Assembly: GCA_963712065.1 (NCBI GenBank) | Contig: CAVQGM010000002.1 | Coordinates: 248,001 to 312,000 of the forward strand | Reading direction: 5' to 3' | Origin: CAVQGM01 sp963712065 | GTDB lineage: Bacteria; Actinomycetota; Acidimicrobiia; Acidimicrobiales; Acidimicrobilacustridaceae | DNA length: 64,000 nt | Shown here: one piece after another, positions 49,359-58,000 of the stretch | Position numbering within the stretch: the first letter of the stretch is position 1 | Layout of the letters: every line of letters begins with the position of its first letter | Made by a program: the position numbers and the translations under genes | Notes under the pieces: generated by a model | What the model was told of the DNA's origin: nothing | Seen by the model: the letters and a program-made list of their open reading frames with translations, nothing else | Database searches by the model: none

Positions 49359-50042
49359 ATGCAGATGACCTACGTCATGCGCCTGTGGGTTCCCGATCGG
49401 CCCGGCGCGCTCGGTGCGGTCGCCAGCCGGGTGGGCGCGGTCGGCGGGGACGTGGTCGGCATCGACATCCTCGAGCGGGGTGCGGGCCGTGCCGTCGACG
49501 AGCTCGTGATCGAGCTGCCCCGACCCGAGCTGCTCGACCTGCTCGTGGCGGAGGTGCAACAGGTCGACGGGGTCGACGTCGAGGACATCCGCCCCGTCGC
49601 CGAGGCGCTGCACGATCCTCGGCTCGACGCGCTCGAGACGGCCGCCATCTTGGTGGGGGCGTCATCGACGGGCGAGGCGGTCGAGGCGCTGTGCGAGCAC
49701 GCCGTGCGCACCATCGGATCGGTCTGGGGGGCGGTCGTCGCCGTCGAGGACGGCGATGTCGTCGCCGTCGAGGGCGAGGCCCCGAACGTCGGGTGGTTGG
49801 TCGCCTTCGTGACCGGCAGCCAGTCGTCGGCCCGGGTGTCGGGTGGCGACCACGGCCCCGAGGACGTCGTGTGGGCGCCGCTGCCGTCGGCGGGCCTGGC
49901 GTTGGTGTTGGGCCGGAACGGGCAGCCGTTCCGGGCGCGGGAGCGGCGGCAGGCGGCAGCGCTGGCGCGGATCGTCGACAGTCGGTTTCGTGAGTTGAGG
50001 ACGCGGGAGTCGCGCCTGGCCCACCCCTCGAGCCAGGTCTGA
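49359..50042 (+). CDS. ACT-domain protein with C-terminal GAF-like region
   Basis: 227 residues. The first 75 form an ACT domain: M-R-L-W-V-P-D-R-P-G-A-L-G-A-V-A-S-R-V-G-A-V-G-G-D, with the expected beta-alpha-beta-beta order. The rest (A-I-L-V-G-A-S-S-T-G-E-A-V, S-V-W-G-A-V-V-A-V) reads like a GAF-type sensor. Such pairs bind amino acids or other small ligands. No catalytic domain is attached. It is divergent from tetR and might be its partner. Confidence 0.75.
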   Translation: MQMTYVMRLWVPDRPGALGAVASRVGAVGGDVVGIDILERGAGRAVDELVIELPRPELLDLLVAEVQQVDGVDVEDIRPVAEALHDPRLDALETAAILVGASSTGEAVEALCEHAVRTIGSVWGAVVAVEDGDVVAVEGEAPNVGWLVAFVTGSQSSARVSGGDHGPEDVVWAPLPSAGLALVLGRNGQPFRARERRQAAALARIVDSRFRELRTRESRLAHPSSQV

Positions 50043-50073
50043 CCTTCCCGCGCGACCCCGCTGCGGCGTCGCA

Positions 50074-51594
50074 CTAGCGCGCGCCCGACCGATCCGAGTC
50101 GCGGGCCCAGTGGCGCGAGCGCTCGACCGCTCGGCACCAGCGCTCGTAGGCGGCGTCGGCGGCGGCGGGCTCGACCGCCGGCGGCACCTCGACGTCGAGC
50201 ACCCAGTTGCGCGCGATCTCGTCGAGCGATCCCCACACCCCCTCGGCCAACCCGGCCAGGTACGCGGCGCCGAGGGCGGTCGTCTCCTGGATCGTGGGTC
50301 GGGCCACCGGCACCTGGAGCTGGTCGGCCTGCACCTGCAGGAGCAACCTCATCGCCGACGCGCCGCCGTCGGCGCGCAGGCCCCGGATGGGGTGGCCGCT
50401 GGCCTCGCTCATGGCCTCGACCACGTCACGGGTCTGGTAGGCCATCGCCTCGACCACGGCTCGGGCGAGGTGGGCGCGTGAGGTGCCCCTCGTGATGCCG
50501 AGGATCGTGCCTCGCGCGTAGGGGTCCCAGAACGGGCTGCCCAACCCGGTGAACGCCGGTACCAGCACCACGCCGTCGGTGTCGGGGACCGACGTGGCGA
50601 GCGCCTCGGTCTCGGCCGCCTCGCTGATGATCCCGAGCCCGTCGCGGAGCCACTGGACGGCGGCACCGGTCACGAAGATCGCGCCTTCGAGCGCGTAGGC
50701 GGTGGTGCCGTCGGCGAGCGTCCACGCGATGGTGGTGAGCAGCCCCTCGACCGGATCGGGACAGGTCGGGCCCACGTTCATCAGCACGAACGAGCCGGTG
50801 CCGTAGGTGTTCTTCACCATGCCCGGCTCGAAGCACGCCTGGCCGAAGAGGGCGGCCTGTTGGTCGCCGGCGATGCCGCTCACGGGCACGCCCCCACCGA
50901 TGCCGGTGTCGGCGACGGTCACGCCGAGCCGGTCGCTCGACGGGCGCACCTCGGGCAGCACGTGCCCGGGGACCCCGAACAGCTCTCCGAGCGCCGGCGA
51001 CCACTCGCGGGAGCGGATGTCGAGCAGCAGCGTTCGGCTCGCGTTCGACACGTCCGTCGCGTGGGCGCCGCCACCGTCGGCGCCGCCGGTGAGGTTCCAC
51101 AGCAGCCATGAGTCCACGGTGCCGAAGGCGACGTCGGGTCCCGCCCCGACGCCGCCCGGCCCGAACAGCCACTCGAGCTTGCTGGCCGAGAAGTACGGGT
51201 CGAGCACGAGGCCGGTGGTCGAGCGGATCAGGGGGAGCTGCCCGTCGGCGGCGAGCTGCTCGCAGCGGTCGGCGGTGCGCCGGTCCTGCCACACGATCGC
51301 CCGGTGGAGCGGGCGGCCGGTGCGGCGATCCCAGACGACGACGGTCTCACGTTGGTTGGTGATCCCGAGGGCCGCGATCGGACCGGCGTCGGCGAGCGCC
51401 GTGCGGACCGCGCCGAGCACGGCGCGGGCCGCGTCCCAGATGTCGTCGGCGTCGTGCTCGACCCACCCCGGTCGGGGGAAGTGCTGGGGGAACTCCCGGT
51501 AGGCGCTGGCCAGGTTCCGGCCGGCGGGGTCGAAGGCGATGGCCCGCACGCCCGTGGTGCCGGCGTCGAGGGCGACGACGATCGGGTCGGTCAC
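50074..51594 (-). CDS. glpK: Glycerol kinase
   Basis: 506 residues with the full glycerol-kinase signature set: L-D-A-G-T-T-G-V-R, I-T-N-Q-R-E-T (Arg-Glu glycerol contacts), I-V-W-Q-D-R-R-T, Y-F-S-A-S-K-L, G-D-Q-Q-A-A-L-F-G-Q, T-Y-G-T-G-S-F and T-A-L-G-A-A-Y-L-A-G. It makes glycerol-3-phosphate from glycerol with ATP, the substrate of GlpD at 25.8-27.6 kb. It is separated by 197 bases from the divergent pfkA. No glycerol facilitator is adjacent. Confidence 0.92.
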   Translation of the reverse strand: MTDPIVVALDAGTTGVRAIAFDPAGRNLASAYREFPQHFPRPGWVEHDADDIWDAARAVLGAVRTALADAGPIAALGITNQRETVVVWDRRTGRPLHRAIVWQDRRTADRCEQLAADGQLPLIRSTTGLVLDPYFSASKLEWLFGPGGVGAGPDVAFGTVDSWLLWNLTGGADGGGAHATDVSNASRTLLLDIRSREWSPALGELFGVPGHVLPEVRPSSDRLGVTVADTGIGGGVPVSGIAGDQQAALFGQACFEPGMVKNTYGTGSFVLMNVGPTCPDPVEGLLTTIAWTLADGTTAYALEGAIFVTGAAVQWLRDGLGIISEAAETEALATSVPDTDGVVLVPAFTGLGSPFWDPYARGTILGITRGTSRAHLARAVVEAMAYQTRDVVEAMSEASGHPIRGLRADGGASAMRLLLQVQADQLQVPVARPTIQETTALGAAYLAGLAEGVWGSLDEIARNWVLDVEVPPAVEPAAADAAYERWCRAVERSRHWARDSDRSGAR

Positions 51595-51735
51595 GGGCAG
51601 GGAGCCTAACTGGCGGTGGCGGTCGCTCCTGGCCCGCGCGACGACCCCGAACGTCCGGGTCCCACCGCCCGCCGGCGCGCCCACCGGCGAGGGATCGGGC
51701 CGAAGGACCCGGGAGGCGGTGGTCCGGCGCGCCTA

Positions 51736-51741
51736 GGTTGT
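51736..51741 (+). promoter_or_regulatory. Possible -10 of pfkA
   Basis: TAGGTT about 50 bases upstream of the pfkA GTG. The resulting leader contains AGGAGGAG at the right distance. Confidence 0.35.
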
Positions 51742-51791
51742 TGGCAGGATGCGGCACGAACCGACGCGGGGGACCGGACGAGGAGGAGCAC

Positions 51792-52826
51792 GTGAAGGTT
51801 GCGATGCTGACGGGGGGCGGGGACTGCCCCGGTCTCAACGCGGTGATGCGGGCGGTGGTCCGCAAGGCAGAGCGTGAGTACGGCGACGAGATCGTCGGGT
51901 TCCAGGACGGCTGGCGGGGGGTGATCGAGGGCACCACGATGCCGCTGTCGATCGAGACGTTCCGCGGCACGCTGCCGCGTGGTGGCACCGTCCTCGGCTC
52001 GTCACGCACCAACCCGTTCAAGATCGAGCACGGGGTCGAGCAGGCACGGGCATCGCTCGAGCGGCTCGGCATCGACGCCCTCGTCGCCATCGGTGGTGAG
52101 GACACCCTCGGCGTCGCCGACAAGCTCCACCAGCTCGGGGTGTCGGTCATCGGCGTGCCGAAGACGATCGACAACGACCTGTCCGGCACCGAGCTCACCT
52201 TCGGCTTCGACACCGCCGTCTCGATCGCCACCGAGGCCATCGACCGGCTCCACACGACCGCCGAGTCCCACGACCGGGTGATGGTGGTCGAGGTGATGGG
52301 ACGTCACGCCGGCCACATCGCCACCTGGTCCGGCATCGCCGGCGGGGCGACGATGATCCTCATCCCCGAGGAGCCCTTCGACATCGAGCAGGTGTGCGAC
52401 GCCATCACCCGTCGGCACGCCAAGGGCCGGTTCGCCTCGATCGTGGTCGTGGCCGAGGGAGCGACCCCCAAGGCCGGCACCATGGAGGTCATCTCCAACG
52501 AGATCGACCAGTTCGGCCACGTGCGGCTGGGCGGCATCGGCACCACCATCGCCCAGGAGATCGAGGGGCGCACCGGCTTCGAGACCCGGGTCACGATCCT
52601 CGGCCACGTGCAGCGCGGCGGCACACCCACCGCGTTCGACCGGGTGCTCGCCACCCGGTTCGGCATCGCTGCCATCGAGGCCGTCCACGACGAAGCCTGG
52701 GGCCAGATGGTCGCCCTGCAGGGCGGCGAGATCGTGCGCGTCCCCCTGTCCGACGCCGTCGGCACCCTCAAGCTCGTCGACCCCGCGCTCTACCACGGGG
52801 TGGCCGAGTGGTTCTTCGCCGGCTGA
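51792..52826 (+). CDS. pfkA: 6-phosphofructokinase
   Basis: 344 residues. Landmarks are L-T-G-G-G-D-C-P-G-L-N, G-G-E-D-T at 101-105 (the form found in actinomycete ATP-dependent enzymes, whereas PPi-dependent ones usually have G-G-D-D), the catalytic P-K-T-I-D-N-D at 123-129, M-G-R-H-A-G and G-H-V-Q-R-G-G. It commits fructose-6-phosphate to glycolysis. GTG with AGGAGGAG upstream. An acyl-CoA ligase gene follows 24 bases downstream, probably co-transcribed. Confidence 0.93.
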   Translation: MKVAMLTGGGDCPGLNAVMRAVVRKAEREYGDEIVGFQDGWRGVIEGTTMPLSIETFRGTLPRGGTVLGSSRTNPFKIEHGVEQARASLERLGIDALVAIGGEDTLGVADKLHQLGVSVIGVPKTIDNDLSGTELTFGFDTAVSIATEAIDRLHTTAESHDRVMVVEVMGRHAGHIATWSGIAGGATMILIPEEPFDIEQVCDAITRRHAKGRFASIVVVAEGATPKAGTMEVISNEIDQFGHVRLGGIGTTIAQEIEGRTGFETRVTILGHVQRGGTPTAFDRVLATRFGIAAIEAVHDEAWGQMVALQGGEIVRVPLSDAVGTLKLVDPALYHGVAEWFFAG

Positions 52827-52850
52827 CGATCCCGGCCGACGCCACCATCC

Positions 52851-54164
52851 GTGCAGGTCCTCACCGCCGAGCAGTCCGAGGGCGACCAGCGGCGCATCGC
52901 CGGCGGCCTCCGCGCCGTCGGCCTCGGCCCCGGTGACCGGGTCGCCCTGCTCACCACCAGCAGCGGCCTCATGCTGTCGGCCATCCTCGGGGCCCTGCGC
53001 ACCGGTGTCGTGCCGGTGCTGTTGAACGCCGGCCTGCTGCCCCACGAGCGAGACGCGCTGCTCGCCGACGCCGATCCCGCCCTGGTCGTCGACGACGCCG
53101 CGCTCGAGGGTCTGGCCGGGGCCCCACCCGTCGACCTGGCGCCGCACCCCCTCGCCCGCCCGATGCACTACACGTCGGGCACCACCGGCACGCCGAAGGG
53201 CGTGTGGTCCGGGCTCCTCGACGAAGCCGACGCCGCCGCCCTCGTCGCCGAGGAGGCCGAGATCTGGGGGTTCGCGGCCGACGACGTGCACCTCGTGTGC
53301 TCGCCCTTCCACCACTCGGTCGCCATCCGCTTCGGCGGGGGCACGCTGCTGGCCGGCGGCACGGTGGTGGTGCTCGGACGGTTCGAGGCGGCCGCCGCCG
53401 CCGAGGCCGTCGCCCGCCACCGGCCGACCACCACCTTCATGGTCCCCGCCCACCTCCAGCGGCTGTTCGCCCTGCTGGGTGCGGAGGAGCGCGGGTCGCT
53501 CGGCGGGTTCCGGCTGGTGGCCCACGCCGGGGCACCCTGCCCGGACCCGCTCAAGCGGGCGGCCATCGACGCCTTCGGCGTCGATGCGGTGTGGGAGTTC
53601 TACGGCTCGACCGAGGGCCAGTTCACCGTCTGCTCGTCGCCGGAGTGGCTCGAGCGCCCCGGCACCGTCGGTCGGGCCCGGCCTCGCCGTCGGCTCTCGG
53701 TCGACCCCGACGGGATCGTGTGGTGCGAGGTGCCCGGCCATGCGTCGTGGGAGTACTGGCGGGACCCAGAGCGCACGGCGGCGGCCTGGCGTGACCGCGC
53801 CTTCACCGTTCGAGACCTCGGTCGCCTCGACGACGACGGCTACCTGTTCCTCGAAGGGCGCCGTGACGACCTGATCATCACGGGAGGGGTGAACGTGTAC
53901 CCGGCCGAGGTCGAGCGGGCCCTCGCCGACGCTCCCGGGGTCGACCAGGTCGCCGTGTTCGGGGTCGACGACGAGCGTTGGGGACAGCGGGTGTGCGCCG
54001 CCGTGGTCGGCGAGGTCGACGCCGGCGGACTGGCGACGTGGGCCCGTGCGCACCTCGCGTCGTACAAGTGCCCGAAGGAGGTGTTCGTGGTGGAGGAGCT
54101 GCCGCACACGAGCACGGGCAAGCTGCAGCGGACCCGTCTGCCGCACGTCCTCGGCCTCGGTTGA
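52851..54164 (+). CDS. AMP-binding acyl-CoA synthetase (short)
   Basis: 437 residues of the ANL superfamily. The AMP-binding loop is Y-T-S-G-T-T-G-T-P-K-G-V; E-F-Y-G-S-T-E-G and the hinge G-R-R-D-D-L-I-I-T-G-G-V-N-V-Y-P follow, and the catalytic Lys is in T-S-T-G-K-L-Q-R. It is 60-100 residues shorter than usual ligases, lacking the N-terminal segment before R-I-A-G-G-L-R-A-V-G; it reads as a compact member rather than a truncated one. The acyl substrate is unknown. It may ride on pfkA's promoter. Confidence 0.87.
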   Translation: MQVLTAEQSEGDQRRIAGGLRAVGLGPGDRVALLTTSSGLMLSAILGALRTGVVPVLLNAGLLPHERDALLADADPALVVDDAALEGLAGAPPVDLAPHPLARPMHYTSGTTGTPKGVWSGLLDEADAAALVAEEAEIWGFAADDVHLVCSPFHHSVAIRFGGGTLLAGGTVVVLGRFEAAAAAEAVARHRPTTTFMVPAHLQRLFALLGAEERGSLGGFRLVAHAGAPCPDPLKRAAIDAFGVDAVWEFYGSTEGQFTVCSSPEWLERPGTVGRARPRRRLSVDPDGIVWCEVPGHASWEYWRDPERTAAAWRDRAFTVRDLGRLDDDGYLFLEGRRDDLIITGGVNVYPAEVERALADAPGVDQVAVFGVDDERWGQRVCAAVVGEVDAGGLATWARAHLASYKCPKEVFVVEELPHTSTGKLQRTRLPHVLGLG

Positions 54165-54186
54165 GCTCACCGCCGGTCGGCGCTGC

Positions 54187-54861
54187 TCAGCCGGTGCCGG
54201 TGCCCGCCTCGCCGGTGCGCACCTGCTCGTCGAGGCGAGGGAAGCTGGACCGCGTGATGACCTCGCCGGTGCCGCTCGTCCCCGCTTCGGTCGGCACCGC
54301 CGCCGGCTCGCCGTCGATGAAGAACCGCACCCCCCGCACCGGCAGCGCGGTGATGCCGGTGGCGCTGAACACGATCTGGGCGACGGCCAGCCGCAGCTGC
54401 GAGCTGTCGACGTCCTCCAGGTTCGTGAGGTCGAGGTCGAGCACCTCGTCGTCGGCGACGCGGGCGCTCAGCACGCGCGTGCCGGTGGGCACGGCGTTCA
54501 CGAGGCCGCTCTGGCCGGACTCGGTGGGGTTGAGCTCGATGAGGGCGTCGATGACGACGCGGGGCAGGTCGTCGGGGTCGTTCGGGGACTGGATCTCGAC
54601 CGGCACCGGCTGGAGACGCTCGCCGCCAACCTGGCCGGTCTCACCGGTGCGCACCAGGTACAGCTGCTCGGTCTGGGTGGAGGCGTTCGGCGCGTTGGTG
54701 CTGGCGGTCGCACCGGGCACGCCCTCGCGCGCCGCCTCGGGGATGGCGTCGTCGGGGATGGCCCTCGGCTGCTCGTCGGTCGGGATCCCGCAGCCGGCGA
54801 CGACGAGGAGGACGACGGTGGCCACGACGACGGCGATGACGCGCCGGCCGCAGCGGTTCAC
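54187..54861 (-). CDS. GerMN-domain lipoprotein, LpqB-like N-terminal part
   Basis: 224 residues. A signal peptide ending V-V-A-G-C-G makes it a lipoprotein; a Thr/Ala-rich linker leads to a GerMN domain (R-V-V-I-D-A-L-I-E-L, L-D-L-T, V-R-F-F-I-D-G-E). Its position right after the MtrB-like kinase is that of LpqB, but mycobacterial LpqB carries a large C-terminal beta-propeller that is absent here. It should sit on the outer face and modulate the kinase. The GTG overlaps the kinase stop by four bases. Confidence 0.85.
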   Translation of the reverse strand: MNRCGRRVIAVVVATVVLLVVAGCGIPTDEQPRAIPDDAIPEAAREGVPGATASTNAPNASTQTEQLYLVRTGETGQVGGERLQPVPVEIQSPNDPDDLPRVVIDALIELNPTESGQSGLVNAVPTGTRVLSARVADDEVLDLDLTNLEDVDSSQLRLAVAQIVFSATGITALPVRGVRFFIDGEPAAVPTEAGTSGTGEVITRSSFPRLDEQVRTGEAGTGTG

Positions 54862-56357
54862 GTGGTGACCTCGAGGTCGTGGTCGTCGACGGCATCGGCG
54901 TCGGCGAGGCTGGCGACCTCTTCGCCGCCGGTCGGCGCGAGCTCGACGATGGGCAGCGCCACCACGAAGCGGGCGCCGGGCTCGCCGTCGGGGCGGTCCT
55001 CGACCCACACCCGCCCGCCGTGGAGCCGGACGTGCTCGTCGACGAGGGCGAGCCCGAGCCCGACGCCGCTGTCGGGAGCCCGGTTGCCGCCTTCGCTCCC
55101 GCGCGAGAAGCGGTCGAAGATGAGCTGGCGATCGGCGTCGGCCACGCCGGGCCCGCGGTCCTCGACGGCGATCAGCGCCAGCTCGTCGTCGCGGCTGATC
55201 GTGATGGCGGTGGCGCCGCCGGCGTAGCGCTCGGCGTTGTCGATGAGGTTTGCGAGCACGCGGGCGAAGCGGCGCTTGTCGATCCGCACGACGATCTCGC
55301 TGACGTCCTCCTCGTAGCGGACGGGGATGCCGCCACCCCCGAGCATGCTCACGGCCTGGATCACGACCTCGGCGACGAGCACCTCCTCGAGGTGCAGCTT
55401 GATGGCCCCGGCGTCGAAGCGGCTGATCTCGAGGAGGTCCTCGACCAGCTGCTGGAACCGGTCGACGTCGGCCGACAACAGGTCGAGCGCCGTCTGGGCC
55501 CGGTCGGGCATCTCGTCGCGGCTGTTCTCCAGCACCTCGACGGCGGCGGACAGCGTCATCAGCGGCGACCGCAACTCGTGGCTCACCTCGGACGCGAACC
55601 GGGCGTCGCGGTCGAGGCGGTCCTGCAGGGCCTGGGCCATCTCGTTGAACGGCTTGGCGATGAGGTCGACGTCGCGGTCGGCGCCGACCGGGAGCCGGGT
55701 GTCGAGGCGGCCGCCGGCGATGGCGTCGGCGGCGTTGCCGATGTCGAGCAGCGGCCGGAACACCCGCCGGGCGACCCACACCCCGAGCAGGCCCCCGGCA
55801 AGGGTGGTGATCGCCGACGCGCCCACCAGGCTGATGGCCAGCCCTTCGAGGGTGCGCTCCAGCTCGACCAGCGGCGCGCCCTCGTAGTAGGCGCCGCCGT
55901 CCGCGATGGGTATCCCCACCACCAGGGTGGGCTCGCCGTCGACGTCGACGCGCATGCGACCCGGCTGGCCGGCGTCGACCTCGGCCTGGAGCGCGTCGGG
56001 GATGTCGTCCTGGCCGAAGCGCACGGAGTTGCGGGCCGTCCACCGCCCTTCGAAGTACAGGACGGGCTGGGCGCCGCCGGGAGTGGGCAGGTCGCCGACG
56101 AGGCCCTCGACGGTGGAGGTGTCGAGGTTGGGGTCGATCAGGTCGGACACCGTGGCCACGTTGCGCAGTGCCTGGTTGACCGCCGCCTCCTCCTGCTGGT
56201 TGATCAAGTTCTCGCGGGTGAGCAGGAAGGTCGTCAGGGCGAGCACCGTCGACAGCAGGGCGGCGCCGAGGGCGTAGGTGAGGGCGAGGCGCGCCCGCAG
56301 GCCGAGCCGCACGAGGGGGCGGCGAGGGGGCGGGGTGCGGGTGGGGCTGGAGGGCAC
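54858..56357 (-). CDS. mtrB: Sensor histidine kinase, MtrB-like
   Basis: 499 residues from the GTG at 56357. Two transmembrane helices (about 25-47 and 170-192) flank an extracytoplasmic domain; then a HAMP domain, the HisKA box V-S-H260-E-L-R-S-P and HATPase_c with N-L-I-D-N-A-E-R-Y, E-D-R-G-P-G-V and G-V-G-L-G-L-A-L-V. It follows the response regulator by 32 bases in the mtrA-mtrB-lpqB order. Its actinobacterial counterpart controls cell-wall turnover and division. A GTG at 56312 is an alternative start. Confidence 0.88.
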   Translation of the reverse strand: MPSSPTRTPPPRRPLVRLGLRARLALTYALGAALLSTVLALTTFLLTRENLINQQEEAAVNQALRNVATVSDLIDPNLDTSTVEGLVGDLPTPGGAQPVLYFEGRWTARNSVRFGQDDIPDALQAEVDAGQPGRMRVDVDGEPTLVVGIPIADGGAYYEGAPLVELERTLEGLAISLVGASAITTLAGGLLGVWVARRVFRPLLDIGNAADAIAGGRLDTRLPVGADRDVDLIAKPFNEMAQALQDRLDRDARFASEVSHELRSPLMTLSAAVEVLENSRDEMPDRAQTALDLLSADVDRFQQLVEDLLEISRFDAGAIKLHLEEVLVAEVVIQAVSMLGGGGIPVRYEEDVSEIVVRIDKRRFARVLANLIDNAERYAGGATAITISRDDELALIAVEDRGPGVADADRQLIFDRFSRGSEGGNRAPDSGVGLGLALVDEHVRLHGGRVWVEDRPDGEPGARFVVALPIVELAPTGGEEVASLADADAVDDHDLEVTT

Positions 56358-56389
56358 GAAAGGGGCGGTGCCCGGTGACGACCGGGCGG

Positions 56390-57070
56390 TCAGGGCTGGA
56401 GCTTGTAGCCGAGGCCACGCACCGTGACGACGTGTCGCGGATTGGCCGGGTCGACCTCGATCTTGGTGCGGAGGCGCCGGATGTGGACGTCGACCAGGCG
56501 GCCGTCGCCGAAGTAACCGTAGCCCCAGACCCGCTCGAGGAGGACCTCGCGGCTGAACACCCGCCCCGGGCCCGAGGCCAGCTCGACGAGGAGCCGGAAC
56601 TCGGTCTTGGTCAGGTGGACCTCGCCGCCGTCGCGGAGCACGACGCCTTCCTCGGGGTGGATCTCCAGATCGCCGAACTTCAGGTGGGTGACGCCCGGCT
56701 CGGTGGTGCGGGCCCGGCGCAGCAGGGCGCGGATCCGCGCCGACAGCTCCTTCGGTGCGAACGGCTTGGTGAGGTAGTCGTCGGCGCCGGCCTCGAGCCC
56801 GGCCACCACGTCGTGGGTGTCGGCCCGGGCCGTCACCATGACGATCGGGACGTCGCTCGTGCGCCGGATGGAGCGGCACACCTCGAACCCGTCGACGCCC
56901 GGCAGCATGATGTCGATCAGCACGACGTCGGCGGGGTGCCGGGTGAACGACTCGAGGGCGTCCTCGCCGTTCTCGGCCTCGGCGACCACCCATCCCTCGT
57001 CCTCGAGGGCCATCTTCACCGCCGTGCGGATGCGCTCGTCGTCCTCGACCGTCAGGATGCGCGTTCCCAT
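56390..57070 (-). CDS. mtrA: OmpR/PhoB-family response regulator, MtrA-like
   Basis: 226 residues. The receiver has acidic D10-D11, phospho-acceptor Asp53 in L-I-D-I-M-L-P-G-V-D-G and Lys102 in L-T-K-P-F. The C-terminal winged helix ends V-D-V-H-I-R-R-L-R-T-K-I-E and V-R-G-L-G-Y-K-L. Operon order with an MtrB-like kinase and GerMN lipoprotein supports MtrA. GGGGAG precedes the ATG. Targets cannot be read from the window; in other actinobacteria they include wall hydrolases and dnaA. Confidence 0.9.
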   Translation of the reverse strand: MGTRILTVEDDERIRTAVKMALEDEGWVVAEAENGEDALESFTRHPADVVLIDIMLPGVDGFEVCRSIRRTSDVPIVMVTARADTHDVVAGLEAGADDYLTKPFAPKELSARIRALLRRARTTEPGVTHLKFGDLEIHPEEGVVLRDGGEVHLTKTEFRLLVELASGPGRVFSREVLLERVWGYGYFGDGRLVDVHIRRLRTKIEVDPANPRHVVTVRGLGYKLQP

Positions 57071-57139
57071 CGCTCCCCATCGTGCCGCACCGGGCCGGGT
57101 TCCGGGCCGATACCCGGCACCTTTCTCCAGGTTCGGTCG

Positions 57140-57967
57140 CTACGCCTCACCGGCGCCGGCCTCGGCCAGCAGGGCCCGGAGGGGCTCGAACACCCCCGGG
57201 GTGGTGGCGAGGGCGAACCTCGGCGACAGCGGCCCCCCGTCGAGGTCACCGACCGTGGCCCCCGCCTCGACCGCGATCAGGGCCCCGGCGGCGTAGTCCC
57301 AGGGCTGCAGCGACCGCTCGTAGAAGGCGTCGACGCGGCCGCACGCCACCGAGCACAGGTCGACGGCGGCGGCCCCGACGCGGCGGATGTCGCGGACCTC
57401 GCCGAGGACGCGGGCCAGCACCAGGGCCTGCCGGCGGCGTCGCTCGGCCTCGTACGAGAACCCGGTCGCGACCAGCGCGTGGGTGAGACGGGTCTCGCCG
57501 CTCACGGCGATGGGGCGGTCGTTGCGGGTCGCGCCGGCGCCGTGGGTGGCGGCGAAGGTGTCGCCGTGGAGCGGGTCGACGACCACGCCGGCGACCACCT
57601 CGCCCGCCACCTCGGCGGCGATCGACACGTTGAACCCCGGGTGCCCGTACAGGTAGTTGGTGGTGCCGTCGATGGGGTCGACGACCCACCGCACCCCGGA
57701 GGTGCCGGTGCGGGCGGTCCCCTCCTCGCCGAGGAAGCCGTCGTGGGGCCGGCTCGCCAGCAGGGCGTCGACGATCAGCTCCTCGCAGGCCTGGTCCATC
57801 TCGGTGACCACGTCGGTGGCCGAGGTCTTGGTGAGGACGCGGGACCGGGCCCGCTCCAGCCCGTCGACGAGCAGCGCCCCGGCCTCCTCGGCGGTCTCGC
57901 GAGCCAGGGCGAGCAGTGCCCGGGGATCGGGTTCGTCGGGGGCGGGGAGGTGCGCACCGTCGGCCAT
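57140..57967 (-). CDS. Inositol monophosphatase family phosphatase
   Basis: 275 residues. The metal- and phosphate-binding motifs are complete: M-D-Q-A-C-E-E, G-E-E-G-T, V-D-P-I-D-G-T-T-N-Y, and W-D-Y-A-A-G near the end. Substrates in the family include inositol-1-phosphate and histidinol phosphate; an inositol role would fit the PimB-like gene. The ATG at 57967 is close to the divergent threonine-aldolase promoter. The longer frame upstream is antisense to that gene. Confidence 0.88.
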   Translation of the reverse strand: MADGAHLPAPDEPDPRALLALARETAEEAGALLVDGLERARSRVLTKTSATDVVTEMDQACEELIVDALLASRPHDGFLGEEGTARTGTSGVRWVVDPIDGTTNYLYGHPGFNVSIAAEVAGEVVAGVVVDPLHGDTFAATHGAGATRNDRPIAVSGETRLTHALVATGFSYEAERRRRQALVLARVLGEVRDIRRVGAAAVDLCSVACGRVDAFYERSLQPWDYAAGALIAVEAGATVGDLDGGPLSPRFALATTPGVFEPLRALLAEAGAGEA

Positions 57968-57987
57968 GGCGTCCCATGATGCCCTCC

Positions 57988-57993
57988 TAGGAT
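57988..57993 (+). promoter_or_regulatory. -10 element of the threonine-aldolase gene (leaderless)
   Basis: TAGGAT, 7 bases before GTG 58001. The ATG at 57992 overlaps the hexamer and is therefore an unlikely start. Confidence 0.5.
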
Positions 57994-58000
57994 GCGTCCC

